Assembly: GCA_020444175.1 (NCBI GenBank)
Contig: JAHLLM010000036.1
Location: 1-61,427 of the forward strand
Length of the DNA stretch: 61,427 nucleotides
Reading direction: 5' to 3'
Source: Desulfobulbaceae bacterium
Lineage (GTDB): Bacteria; Desulfobacterota; Desulfobulbia; Desulfobulbales; SURF-16
In this document: in pieces, positions 28,488-37,310 of the stretch
Layout of the letters: the number at the start of each line of letters is the position of its first letter
Position numbering within the stretch: the stretch's first letter is position 1
The notes under the pieces: generated by a model
Database searches by the model: none
What the model saw: the letters and a program-made list of their open reading frames with translations, nothing else
Told to the model about the DNA's origin: nothing
Program-made: the position numbers and the translations under genes

Positions 28488-28517
28488 GGTGCACCAGCGA
28501 AAACATAAAGAGGAGCA

Positions 28518-29060
28518 ATGTTGCTGATTAAAATATTACGATATATCAGGGGTGGTATAGACAGCCTGAATTACTGGCTGGGCAGGGGCGTCTCCTGGTT
28601 ATCCGTCCTTCTGGTGCTGATTGTCTGTGTCAACGTGGTCATGCGGTATGTCTTTCACTGCAGTTTCGTGTTTCTGCAGGAGTTCGAATGGCACCTTTTT
28701 GCCGCTCTTTTTCTTCTTGGAGGAGGTTATACCCTGTTGAAAGACGGACATGTCCGGGTGGATATTTTTTATCAGCGGCTTGGCGGAAGGGGGAAAGCCT
28801 GGCTCAATTTAGTCGGAGTGCTGCTTTTCCTGCTCCCCGGCTGTTACCTTGTTATTTTTACAGGTCTTCCTTTTGCGGTTTCATCTTTTCAGATGGGTGA
28901 GGGATCGCCTGATCCGGGCGGCATCCCCTATCGTTATTTGATTAAAACAATGATTCCCGCCGGTTTCATTCTTCTTGCCCTGCAGGGCGTTTCCATGGCA
29001 ATAACAAGCTTTCTCACCCTCTGCCGGGCAGATGATAAGAATGAAAAGAGGTGGCGATAA
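28518..29060 (+). CDS. TRAP transporter small permease subunit (DctQ type)
   Basis: Four-helix integral membrane subunit of a tripartite ATP-independent periplasmic transporter (180 residues). Hydrophobic segments lie at about residues 25-48, 55-77, 95-118 and 138-160. The VVMRYVFHCSFVFLQEFEWH segment with its conserved arginine and glutamate/tryptophan is characteristic of DctQ. Overall it resembles the group that works with 2-oxo-acid or chloroaromatic/mannitol-type TRAP systems. GAGGAG precedes the start. It overlaps the large permease by one base (TAATG). No binding protein is encoded alongside; the likely partner is the TRAP binding protein at 59435-60517. Confidence 0.9.
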   Translation: MLLIKILRYIRGGIDSLNYWLGRGVSWLSVLLVLIVCVNVVMRYVFHCSFVFLQEFEWHLFAALFLLGGGYTLLKDGHVRVDIFYQRLGGRGKAWLNLVGVLLFLLPGCYLVIFTGLPFAVSSFQMGEGSPDPGGIPYRYLIKTMIPAGFILLALQGVSMAITSFLTLCRADDKNEKRWR

Positions 29061-30361
29061 TGTTCATGGAATTTCTTCCCGCCTGGATGTTCCTCGTTCT
29101 CACTTTTTTGCTCATGGCAGGTTTTCCTGTTACTTTTACCCTGCTTGGCACGTCACTTATTTTTGGACTTATCAGTTTTGGTTGGGGTTTTTTCAATCTT
29201 CTGCCCCTGCGTATTTATGGAATAATGACAAGCGGCACCCTGCTTGCCGTTCCCCTTTTTATCTTCATGGGAGTCATGCTGGAGCGTTCCGGCCTTGCTG
29301 AGGAACTGCTTGACAGCATGGGTTTGCTTCTTGGCAGAGTCAGGGGAGGTCTTGCCGTGTCGGTTGTCATTGTCGGAGCTCTGCTTGGCGCATCTACAGG
29401 CATTGTCGGAGCAACGGTGGTTACCATGGGCCTCATTGCCGTGCCCACCATGCTCAAAAGGGGGTACGGGAAGGAGCTTGCCTGCGGTACCGTTGCTGCA
29501 TCAGGCACCCTGGGACAGATCATACCCCCCAGCATCGTTCTCATTCTCATCGGAGACATTGTCGGCGTTCCTGTGGGAGATCTTTTTCTTGGGGCTGTTC
29601 TGCCTGGTTGTGTTCTGGTCCTTCTCTATATTCTGTACATTCTCTGGACAGCCTACAGGCACCCTGAGCTGGCGCCAGGGTATAATTGCGAAGAGAACAG
29701 CCAATTAAATTACCTCCATATGGCAAAGGCACTTCTGCCGCCTTTTATACTGATGATTGCCGTCCTTGGGTCCATCTTTGCCGGTATTGCTTCACCTACT
29801 GAAGCGGCGGCTCTGGGCGCTGCGGGCGCCGTGATACTCAGCGCTGTAAATGGCTCCTTTTCTTTAAAAATAATCGATGAGGTCGCCCGTTCGACCATGC
29901 AGCTTACCTCCATGGTTTTTATCGTCCTTGTCGGGGCAACAGCCTTTGGTCTCGTTTTTCGGGGTACCGGCGGCGATGATCTTGTCCGTAACGCAATCCT
30001 TACCCTGTCTGAGGGACTCGGCTCCTGGTCTGTTCTTGCTTTGATCATGCTCTTTATTTTTGTGGTCGGGTTTTTTCTGGATTTCATTGAAATAACATTC
30101 ATCCATGTTCCTGTGCTGGCTCCAATCATGATTGAACTTGGCATAGATCCTGTCTGGCTCTGCATTCTCATTGCCGTAAACCTGCAAACCTCATTTATGA
30201 CTCCACCTTTTGGTTTTTCGCTTTTTTACCTGAAGGCGGTTACTCCACCGGGAGTGACCACCGAACATATCTATAAGGGTATTGTCCCTTATGTCCTTCT
30301 GCAACTTGCAGGCCTGCTTCTTGTTGCCCTTTTCCCAGGCTTGGTCAGTTGTTTTTTATAG
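29060..30361 (+). CDS. TRAP transporter large permease subunit (DctM type)
   Basis: The ion-coupled 12-helix-type carrier subunit of the TRAP transporter (about 433 residues). I chose the ATG at 29060, which shares one base with the DctQ stop and has AGAGGTGG upstream; a GTG at 29051 is possible. Family signatures visible are GALLGASTGIVGATVVTMGL near residue 110, GTLGQIIPPSIVLILIGD near 150, ASPTEAAALGAAGA near 245 and NLQTSFMTPPFGFSLFYL near 370. These are the helical-hairpin substrate/sodium site regions of DctM. Expected to import an organic acid using a sodium gradient. Confidence 0.92.
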   Translation: MFMEFLPAWMFLVLTFLLMAGFPVTFTLLGTSLIFGLISFGWGFFNLLPLRIYGIMTSGTLLAVPLFIFMGVMLERSGLAEELLDSMGLLLGRVRGGLAVSVVIVGALLGASTGIVGATVVTMGLIAVPTMLKRGYGKELACGTVAASGTLGQIIPPSIVLILIGDIVGVPVGDLFLGAVLPGCVLVLLYILYILWTAYRHPELAPGYNCEENSQLNYLHMAKALLPPFILMIAVLGSIFAGIASPTEAAALGAAGAVILSAVNGSFSLKIIDEVARSTMQLTSMVFIVLVGATAFGLVFRGTGGDDLVRNAILTLSEGLGSWSVLALIMLFIFVVGFFLDFIEITFIHVPVLAPIMIELGIDPVWLCILIAVNLQTSFMTPPFGFSLFYLKAVTPPGVTTEHIYKGIVPYVLLQLAGLLLVALFPGLVSCFL

Positions 30362-30528
30362 GTCCATCAGTAATTTGAGTTTGGGAAAAACTGCTGCGAG
30401 AGCTTGATAGTACGGCGAAAACTGCAAGGCAGGCTGTGAAGCAGCCGGGCTCCTGATCGGCTATAAGTTGACTTCCATGTTTTGTTTGTCATAGAATTAA
30501 GCGATTATAAATATTCCTGGGAGGATAT

Positions 30529-30577
30529 GGGGCGCAGAATGACGGGTTGAGAACCTTCTGGTTGCCCCAAAATCTGC
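30529..30577 (+). other. possible pseudoknotted leader RNA upstream of the REC-PAS kinase
   Basis: GGGGC (30529-30533) can pair with GCCCC (30564-30568), and GCAGA (30534-30538) with TCTGC (30573-30577). The order A, B, A', B' gives H-type pseudoknot topology. A small hairpin GGTT-gag-AACC sits at 30545-30555 in the loop. It lies about 65 bases before the kinase start codon. Two further hairpins, CTGC-aag-GCAG and GGCTGT-gaa-GCAGCC, lie at 30422-30446, without a T run. I cannot match either to a known riboswitch family; chance pairing is possible. Confidence 0.25.
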
Positions 30578-30640
30578 GACTCCACCGCAGAACACTTGCC
30601 CTGCTCGATCCTCATTTATGTTGAAGGTGACGATTTGGAA

Positions 30641-32785
30641 ATGCCTGTAAAAATAAAATTTAATCGTTCAATAATCTGCGTTGACGATGAAGAAGGCGTC
30701 CTTGATTCCTATCGGGATGTTTTGCTGTCTGACCCGGGAAAAGATCTGTTTTCAGAAATTCTGGATGGAGAAAGTCGGAGGGATGGGGATAGCTCTTCCT
30801 CTGACAGGTTGGTTGAATATACGCTTTTTCTGGCAGAGTCCGGTGAAGAGGCGATCCGTATTGTCGAGCAGGAATTAGCGCAGGGCAATCCAGTGGCAGC
30901 TGGTTTTTTTGATATGCGCATGCCCGGCGGTATGGACGGGTATGAAACCATCAAACGGATCAAAGAGATTGATCCCAGAGTTTTCTGTGCCGTTGTTACC
31001 GCCTTTTATGACAGGAATATTGACCAGATACGCCAGCTTTTTGTCGATGACCACCAAGACGAGTTGCTCTACTTCAGAAAACCTTTTTCCTCTATGGAGT
31101 TGAAACAGACCGCTTTTAATATGATCAGCGTCTGGAACCGCAAGCGAGCCGAGGAGAAGCAGTTTGAGGAACTCAGCGAAGCCTACGAAAAGCTGAAGCT
31201 GGAGATTGATGAACGGGAATGTGTTCAGCAGAATCTGGAGAAAACCCAGGAGCTGCTTACCACGGCAAAAAATGAATGGGAAGAGGCCTTTAATACGATC
31301 AATGATGCAATAACCATCCATGACCTTGATTTTAATATCCTGCGGGCCAATCTGGCCGCTGAAAAGATGTTTAAGGTGCCGATGGAGCAGTTGCTCAACC
31401 AGAAATGCTATAAGACATACCATGGATTAGACAGCCCGCCGGAGTGGTGTCTGGCAGGGAAGTTGGGGCATTCCCCGGAGTCTTCCATTAAGGAATATTT
31501 TGAGCCTCAAATCGGCAAGTATATTGAAGTAAAGGTGCTGCCCCGGCTGGATTCCAATAATACACTGATCGGCCTGATCCATGTAACCAGAGATATAGAT
31601 GCCAGAAAAAGGGCGGAGGAAGAACAGGCAAGGCTGCAGGGCGAATTGATCCATGCTCAGAAAATGGAGGTTCTCGGTCGGTTGGCAGGAGGTGTGGCCC
31701 ATGATTTTAATAACGTCTTAACACCAATTGTCGGGTACAGCGAATTATCCGTCATGAAGCTGCCTGCAGATAATCCCGTTAGAAAACATGTTGCCTTGAT
31801 TCATGAAGCCGGCCAGCGGGCATCAGGAATTGTCAAGCAACTTCTGGCCTTCAGCAGAAAGCAGGTTCTTGAGATGAAGCCGGCATCCCTTAATTTGATT
31901 GTGGAAAATATGGCCAAGATGCTTGGTCGTCTGATCGGAGAAGATATAATTATTGAGATTCATACGGAACAACCGACCGGCAGAGTTATGGTCGACACCG
32001 TGCAGATTGAGCAGGTTCTGATGAATCTGGCTGTCAATGCCCGGGATGCCATGCCGAAGGGCGGGCATTTTTCCATTGATGTCGCAGATGTTGAAATAAC
32101 TGATGAAGACGCTGCTCCGCTTGGAAGGATGGATCCTGGATCCTATGTCTTACTGCGTGTAGGCGACACCGGTTCAGGTATTCAGCCGGAACTGCTTGAT
32201 AAGATTTTTGAACCGTTTTTTACAACCAAGGCGCAGGGCAAAGGAACAGGATTGGGGCTCGCTACAGTATACGGCGTCGTCAAACAGCATAACGGCTTTA
32301 TATCGGTTGACAGTGAAATTGGCACCGGAACAACCTTTGCTATCTATCTTCCTGTTACAGAAGAAGATTTTGAGAACAAGGTTCTGGAAAATGATCTTCG
32401 TAAAATGCCGGGAGGCACAGAAACCGTGCTGCTGGCCGAAGATGATCAACCCAGTCTGCAGCTTATAAGTGAAACGCTGCAGGAACTTGGTTATAAAGTG
32501 CTGGAGGCTTGTGACGGTACGGAGGCCATGGAGGTCTGCGAATCATTTGCCGGTAAGATTGACGTGCTTATAACGGATGTCATCATGCCGGGTTTAAACG
32601 GCCGGGATTTGGCTGATAAACTCATCGCAGCCAGACCGGAGACGAAGATTATTTTTATGTCCGGGTATACTGATGAGTTTATTGCGCGGCATGGAATATT
32701 AGAGCCGGGAGTCATTTTTTTGCAGAAGCCTGTGATGCCCTCTCTCCTGGCTGACAAGCTGCGTGAAGTCCTTGATGAGCAGTGA
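30641..32785 (+). CDS. REC-PAS-HisKA-HATPase-REC hybrid histidine kinase (soluble)
   Basis: A cytoplasmic hybrid kinase with no membrane segment (about 714 residues). The ATG at 30641 is preferred over a TTG 45 bases earlier, because it begins directly before the receiver. The first receiver is long: after IICVDDEEG it has an extra loop of about 25 residues rich in D and S before strand 2, and the phosphoacceptor lies in GFFDMRMPGGMDG. A coiled coil and PAS domain follow (about 210-330), then HisKA with histidine in GGVAHDFNNVLTPIVGYS, HATPase_c (GTGLGLATVYG), and a C-terminal receiver (AEDDQPSLQ; LITDVIMPGLNG). NtrB-like H-box chemistry is expected. No separate output gene is adjacent. Confidence 0.92.
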   Translation: MPVKIKFNRSIICVDDEEGVLDSYRDVLLSDPGKDLFSEILDGESRRDGDSSSSDRLVEYTLFLAESGEEAIRIVEQELAQGNPVAAGFFDMRMPGGMDGYETIKRIKEIDPRVFCAVVTAFYDRNIDQIRQLFVDDHQDELLYFRKPFSSMELKQTAFNMISVWNRKRAEEKQFEELSEAYEKLKLEIDERECVQQNLEKTQELLTTAKNEWEEAFNTINDAITIHDLDFNILRANLAAEKMFKVPMEQLLNQKCYKTYHGLDSPPEWCLAGKLGHSPESSIKEYFEPQIGKYIEVKVLPRLDSNNTLIGLIHVTRDIDARKRAEEEQARLQGELIHAQKMEVLGRLAGGVAHDFNNVLTPIVGYSELSVMKLPADNPVRKHVALIHEAGQRASGIVKQLLAFSRKQVLEMKPASLNLIVENMAKMLGRLIGEDIIIEIHTEQPTGRVMVDTVQIEQVLMNLAVNARDAMPKGGHFSIDVADVEITDEDAAPLGRMDPGSYVLLRVGDTGSGIQPELLDKIFEPFFTTKAQGKGTGLGLATVYGVVKQHNGFISVDSEIGTGTTFAIYLPVTEEDFENKVLENDLRKMPGGTETVLLAEDDQPSLQLISETLQELGYKVLEACDGTEAMEVCESFAGKIDVLITDVIMPGLNGRDLADKLIAARPETKIIFMSGYTDEFIARHGILEPGVIFLQKPVMPSLLADKLREVLDEQ

Positions 32786-32904
32786 GAGCCTTATAGGAAT
32801 ACCCCTTCTTTCAGTTGTCATGTTGGACGGGAGAGAGGACAACGTGAGGCTTCCAACCCTTCCCGACACCAAAGAGTCGTCATCGCTATGGCAACGACTG
32901 TCCA

Positions 32905-35103
32905 CTACGAACTGGCCATTGACTCGGAAAATTTGAATTCTTTCTGCTCCTGATTCAAGGGAAGAAGAACTTGAAAGGCCGCTCCTTCTCCATATTTCTG
33001 GTTAAGTAATACAAGATCACCATGATAGCTCCTGGCCACTTTGCGGCTGAAACTTAGTCCAAGACCTGTTCCTGTTCTCCCCTTACTGGTAAAGCCCGGC
33101 TCGAAAATAGAATTTCTGTGTTCAGGCTCTATACCAATGCCGTTATCCTGGATGACCAGCTCAAGAAAATTATCACTTCGCCGGGCCAGATGAATAAGGA
33201 GCCTCTTCTCAGGGACTCTGTCTTGTTTTTCAAGAGATTGCACAGCGTTGCGGACAAGGTTGGAGACAATGGAATAGATTTCGCTATGGTCGGCTTGCAG
33301 AGGCGGAACCGAAGAAATGTTTGGCAGGACCTGGATTTTTCGTTTTCTGAGACCGTCACCCATGTCGTCCAGAACCTCATTTATCATCTTGTCAAGATGG
33401 ATCGGCTCAATATGCTGCCGGCTTTTCGACATCTGGCGAAGGTTGTCAATTATTCTGACGACTCGATTTATCTGTTTATCAAGAAAATAAAAGTCTTCAA
33501 GACGTGCTTGCTGGTTCATTCTTAATGAAGTTCCTATTTTGAAGAGCATGGGGAAATCCTTGAGGAGTGTCGGTTTTTCTTTTCCAATCTGCTCAGCTGC
33601 ATTTTGCAGTTCTTTTTCCAGCTTGGCCAGCAGGGTGTTGAGTTTGTCGATTACTTCGAGGGAACGGTTGGCCTGTTCAATGTTTGATTCAATACGAATA
33701 GATACAGCCGCCACCGGGTTTAACACCTCGTGGGCAACAATGCCTGACATCTGACCGACAACTGCAAGCTTTTCGTTTTGCAGCAATTGCTCCTGGGCAT
33801 CTTTAATCGCCTCCATGGCTACTTCCAGTTCTTTATTCTTTCCTTTAAGCTGAAAGGTTCGCATGCTGACCTTTTCTTCCAGTTTTTCCTGGTGTTCCTG
33901 CAGTTCATGCAGTGTCTCGTCAAGTTTTATGCGCATGAGATTAAATACGGTTACCACTTCGTCAATTTCTTCATCATGGGAGCGAACAATCAATTCTTTG
34001 GAAAAATCACCATCCTTAATGCTTTTCATGCCATCAACAAGGGTTGAGAGAGGTTTGGTAAGAGAAAGGGCGCCGAAGAAGGCGGCGATCAAAACGACAA
34101 CCGTAATAGCTGCAAAAAGGATAATCTGTTTCCACATAAGGGAAATCGGTGCTGCAACAACTCTGTTTATGGGAACAACAACTGCCACCTGCCACGGTCT
34201 GTCACTTTGGTCAATTTGAAAGGAGGTAAAGGCATGAAGCTGTCCGTCCCGTATCTCCACAATCTCTTCTGCCAGCTTGATGCGTTTCTGTAAATCCTCG
34301 GTGTCTCCGTATATCTGTTCGATGTGCTGCCCCAGGGAGTCCGGATTTCCCGTAAAGGCAGCAATGGTACCGTTGTAGCCTATAACCGCCATTTTCCCCT
34401 GGTTGTTGAATATGTTCATATTGTCCGCCATGGCCTGCAGAAAGGTAAGGTCGATATCAATACCAACCACTCCAACAAACTGGCCTTCAGGAATTATAGG
34501 CGACACTGTAACCGCTATCAGGTGGTTTTTGCCATTTTCATTTGTAACGATGATGGGGCCCTGCACCTGATTATGATGGGATTTGCGGCTCATTTCATAC
34601 CAGATCCCCGGTTCGCCGGCTATACTGTGATAAGGGCTGATCAGTAAGGGGGACAGTGTCATTTTCCCCTGCTCGTTACGATGCCAGTACGGGGCAAATC
34701 TACCGCTCGAATCATGGCCTTCTTCATCGGCAAAACCTGAATCAAGATAGTCATAGGCCTTTTTATCCCAGCAGGTAAAAATTCCGGAAAATTTTGGATT
34801 TTCCATCAAAATACCCCGCAAAAGGTCAATAGCTTCGTAGCGTTGAAGATCCAATGGGTTATCGGAGTTTTTGACTTCGCTGAGTATCTGGCTGAGGGTA
34901 TGAGATGTGTTCAGTGCAACGGCCATTTCCGCCTGAATATTTGCTGCCTGGGCACGGGCAATGGCAAGCAACTGTTCTTTGGCGTCATTCATGGCGCGTT
35001 TCTGCAGGAAATGAGCTGAATAGATGACAACCATGCTGCCTGTCAGGAGAAGACAGCAGGCGGCCAGGAGAACAATCTTGGTTTTAAGTGATTGTCTTTT
35101 CAT
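32905..35103 (-). CDS. dCache-HAMP sensor histidine kinase
   Basis: A membrane histidine kinase of 732 residues. The first transmembrane segment is at about residues 10-30, a periplasmic dCache domain at about 40-300 (VGVVGIDIDLTFLQAMAD is a typical Cache strand), a second membrane segment at about 312-335, and HAMP at about 336-390. A coiled coil leads to a HisKA-like region with the probable phospho-histidine in GIVAHEVLNPVAA (about residue 457). HATPase_c follows with N box NLVRNAVQSLE, G1 DNGIGIEPE and G2 GRTGTGLGLSFSRK. It has no receiver, so it needs a separate partner. The PstS-like gene lies upstream on the same strand, 213 bases away. Confidence 0.92.
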   Translation of the reverse strand: MKRQSLKTKIVLLAACCLLLTGSMVVIYSAHFLQKRAMNDAKEQLLAIARAQAANIQAEMAVALNTSHTLSQILSEVKNSDNPLDLQRYEAIDLLRGILMENPKFSGIFTCWDKKAYDYLDSGFADEEGHDSSGRFAPYWHRNEQGKMTLSPLLISPYHSIAGEPGIWYEMSRKSHHNQVQGPIIVTNENGKNHLIAVTVSPIIPEGQFVGVVGIDIDLTFLQAMADNMNIFNNQGKMAVIGYNGTIAAFTGNPDSLGQHIEQIYGDTEDLQKRIKLAEEIVEIRDGQLHAFTSFQIDQSDRPWQVAVVVPINRVVAAPISLMWKQIILFAAITVVVLIAAFFGALSLTKPLSTLVDGMKSIKDGDFSKELIVRSHDEEIDEVVTVFNLMRIKLDETLHELQEHQEKLEEKVSMRTFQLKGKNKELEVAMEAIKDAQEQLLQNEKLAVVGQMSGIVAHEVLNPVAAVSIRIESNIEQANRSLEVIDKLNTLLAKLEKELQNAAEQIGKEKPTLLKDFPMLFKIGTSLRMNQQARLEDFYFLDKQINRVVRIIDNLRQMSKSRQHIEPIHLDKMINEVLDDMGDGLRKRKIQVLPNISSVPPLQADHSEIYSIVSNLVRNAVQSLEKQDRVPEKRLLIHLARRSDNFLELVIQDNGIGIEPEHRNSIFEPGFTSKGRTGTGLGLSFSRKVARSYHGDLVLLNQKYGEGAAFQVLLPLNQEQKEFKFSESMASS

Positions 35104-35316
35104 TCTTAAGTCTAGGGAGTTAGAAGTAAAATGTTACCCGGCAATTTGATTCTTTTCGACTCCATCACTTTGACGTGTTTTTGATGGCGAGCGAAAATCG
35201 AATCAGGCACGGGGCTCTCCCTTGAGTCCTCATTGCATTTCCTGCTTGCCGGCATTTTCAGGTTACAAAGTGAAATGTATGACTGGAATAGAGAGGTGAT
35301 AGGAACCGGCTGACCG

Positions 35317-36207
35317 TCAAAAAGATGTTTCAATATCAGACAAAAAGTTTATGTTAATGGCAGCTTGACCTTCCTTGCTGCTGATATATTTAAAAAATGG
35401 TTCCACTATGGATTTCTTGTTTTCATCATAGATTATGTAGTATGTCGCAGCGAGAGGATAGCTTCCGTTAATGAAATTTTCCCTGGTGGGTGCGGCGTTG
35501 TTGATTTTAAGGATTTTGCCGTAGCGTTCACGATAGGCGCTGAGCCCCATAAAAGTGATTGATCCAGGATTCTGAGAGATGAAGGCGCCTCTTTTTTTGG
35601 GGCCGGGAAAACGCACGGCATTGTGGCTGAGTTTCTGGAGTTCGCCGTTTATTCTGCCCACTGTCTGTTCCCGGAAGACAACATTGACGCCGCTTTGAAT
35701 TGAATCATCCTGATAGGTCAGTTTCACCTCAAGGTCATCTCCGCCAACATCCTTCCAGTTGGTTATTTTTCCTGAAAATATATCAGTCAGTTGGTTTTTT
35801 GTCAGGTTATCCATTTTGTTTTGAAGGTTTATAACCACGACAACAGGATCCCTGGCAATACGCACTGAGTGCCAGTCTTTTACCTGTTGTGGGGCAAGAT
35901 TATTGCTTTTAGCTAGGTTTTCATGGGGTTGGCAGGTAAAAGCAAAATCGATGTCACCTGCCACCAAAAGTTTTACGGCCACTCGGTTGCCGGTCCTTTT
36001 GGGAAGAATTTTCGTGTTTGTTTTTAGCCTGTAAGCTTCTTCCAGGTCTTTCATCAGGAAATAGGCTGTTTTACAACCGGCGGTCAGAATTTCCTTTTCA
36101 GAATGATTCCGGGCAATGGCAGAGATTGCTGGAAATCCTCCAAGGACCATGGTGACAAGCCCGGAAAGAAGCAGTTTGAAAATGATATCTGTACACTTTA
36201 ATTTCAT
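35317..36207 (-). CDS. PstS-like periplasmic substrate-binding protein (second copy type)
   Basis: A periplasmic binding protein of the PstS-like superfamily (about 297 residues). The ATG at 36207 begins a signal peptide (hydrophobic core LLLSGLVTMVLGG) and has GAGGAAG upstream; the longer frame from 36354 has no such support. The mature part shows TGNRVAVKLLVAGDIDFAFT (pocket loop region), DPVVVVINLQNKMDNLTKNQ, FSGKITNWKDVGG, and FMGLSAYRERYGKILKINNA, the standard order of the fold. No transporter genes accompany it. The next gene on the strand is a dCache-HAMP histidine kinase, repeating the arrangement seen at 21436-24210. Ligand unknown. Confidence 0.85.
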   Translation of the reverse strand: MKLKCTDIIFKLLLSGLVTMVLGGFPAISAIARNHSEKEILTAGCKTAYFLMKDLEEAYRLKTNTKILPKRTGNRVAVKLLVAGDIDFAFTCQPHENLAKSNNLAPQQVKDWHSVRIARDPVVVVINLQNKMDNLTKNQLTDIFSGKITNWKDVGGDDLEVKLTYQDDSIQSGVNVVFREQTVGRINGELQKLSHNAVRFPGPKKRGAFISQNPGSITFMGLSAYRERYGKILKINNAAPTRENFINGSYPLAATYYIIYDENKKSIVEPFFKYISSKEGQAAININFLSDIETSF

Positions 36208-36318
36208 AAAGCTTTCTTCCTCATGTTTATAAGTGCAGGCCGTATTTAGAATAACGAGAGGGAATCGTTTCTGCCTGAATTTTTTTCTGGATATAATATG
36301 GATTATCTTTTGAATATA

Positions 36319-36501
36319 TGATTGCCACTCATCTTCAGTCTTTTTATACGTCATTCCCGCGAAAGCGGGAATCTAGGCGGACGAGCCAACTATTCTGGAT
36401 TCCCGCTTTCGCGGGAATGACTTTTGTATAGACAGTATTTTTTGAATTATTTATGCAATACAGTACCTGCTGCAAGATTGGCTGAGTTTCAATGGTAATC
36501 A
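36319..36501. mobile_element. MITE-like repeat containing paired REP palindromes (copy 1)
   Basis: The left end (TGATTGCCACT...TTCAG) and the reverse complement of the right end (TGATTACCATT...CTCAG) form imperfect terminal inverted repeats. Inside are two inverted REP-type palindromes, TCATTCCCGCGAAAGCGGGA at 36351-36370 and its reverse complement at about 36399-36420. A second, nearly identical copy begins at 61249. No ORF of its own; a frame at 36344-36556 is the usual spurious peptide of such palindromes. It lies upstream of the PstS-like gene on the far side of its promoter region. Confidence 0.8.
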
Positions 36502-36933
36502 CATTCGAAAATGACTGCACGTTACAATTATGTCTGTAATCACAGAGTGGTGTCAAGTGGATTATAGTGCCAAAGAAAGAGATAGGAGTATGCTATTTCA
36601 GGTGTGTTGTCGGGCATTGTTTTTTATAATTTTGTATTCTGAATCTTGGCAATATCGCAAAAAACTCTGAAACTGACCATCCGCCAAAGTAATATCAACA
36701 AGTTACATCCGTGTCGGCGGCGGTTGAGCGTTTTTTTGCGAAACCGTCAATATTTTCCTTATAATTTTTTGTTGGCGGATTTTTTTCTGATGATTTATAG
36801 AGGAAGGAATGTTTTATCCTTCAATGTGGTACATGGAGGCTTGGGGAAAGAGACAAAGAAAATGATGAAAACAGTACTCAAATAGAGATGCTGCTGTTTT
36901 GGGTGCTGCAAGAAAATGAAATAAAAAGGGGAA
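36502..36933. other. intergenic region between MITE and PilZ-like gene
   Basis: About 430 bases without a supported gene. ATCCGCCAA (36679-36687) and TTGGCGGAT (36772-36780) are perfect complements separated by 84 bases, and the second arm is followed by a T run. This could be a structured RNA or a terminator with a long loop, and the interior can form a small CGGTT/AACCG stem. An open frame at 36646-36885 shows no protein-like features. No promoter could be placed with confidence. Confidence 0.3.
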
Positions 36934-37284
36934 ATGATGAAAGTGATTCAAATGATTAAAGCAAATAATCAGAACAGCTCCGCCCTTGGAAACAACGTGT
37001 CAGACGGAAGGCTGACCGAGCGCTATTCTGTTGAGGAGATCGGAGGGGATGCCCGGGCAGTGCTCAACGTTCGAAACCTGTCTATGGACAGTATTGATGC
37101 AATGATTTTGAACGTCAGCGAGACGGGGATGGGAATAGCCACCCGTAATGAGCTTCTCCTTGGTCAAATGGTGGATGTTTCCAGCAAAATAAATGCTGAA
37201 ATACCGGATATGGCTGTTGTCATGTGGGCGAAAAAAGAGGAAGACGAATACAGGGCCGGCTTGAAATTTTTAAGAGCCGAATAG
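36934..37284 (+). CDS. PilZ-like domain protein
   Basis: A 116-residue cytoplasmic protein resembling a single PilZ domain, a receptor for cyclic-di-GMP. The second half of the PilZ signature is visible (NVSETGMGI, matching D/NxSxxG), followed by strands LLLGQMVDVSSKI, MAVVMWAKKEEDEY and GLKFLRAE. The N-terminal RxxxR switch is not clear: arginines occur at LTERYSVE and in GGDARAVLN, so c-di-GMP binding is uncertain. AAAGGGG lies about seven bases before the start. It converges with the large hybrid kinase gene, 26 bases away, and appears to be transcribed alone. Confidence 0.75.
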   Translation: MMKVIQMIKANNQNSSALGNNVSDGRLTERYSVEEIGGDARAVLNVRNLSMDSIDAMILNVSETGMGIATRNELLLGQMVDVSSKINAEIPDMAVVMWAKKEEDEYRAGLKFLRAE

Positions 37285-37310
37285 TAGCGGCTCCCAAAAT
37301 ACTTTGCCCA

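Noticed and set aside
36344-36556. Open frame on the minus strand ending in a DSRFRGND-like peptide
   Set aside because: It is translated from the REP palindromes of the MITE; such peptides are well-known artefacts.
36646-36885. 79-codon frame before the PilZ gene
   Set aside because: No ribosome binding site, unusual composition, and it overlaps an inverted repeat with a T run.
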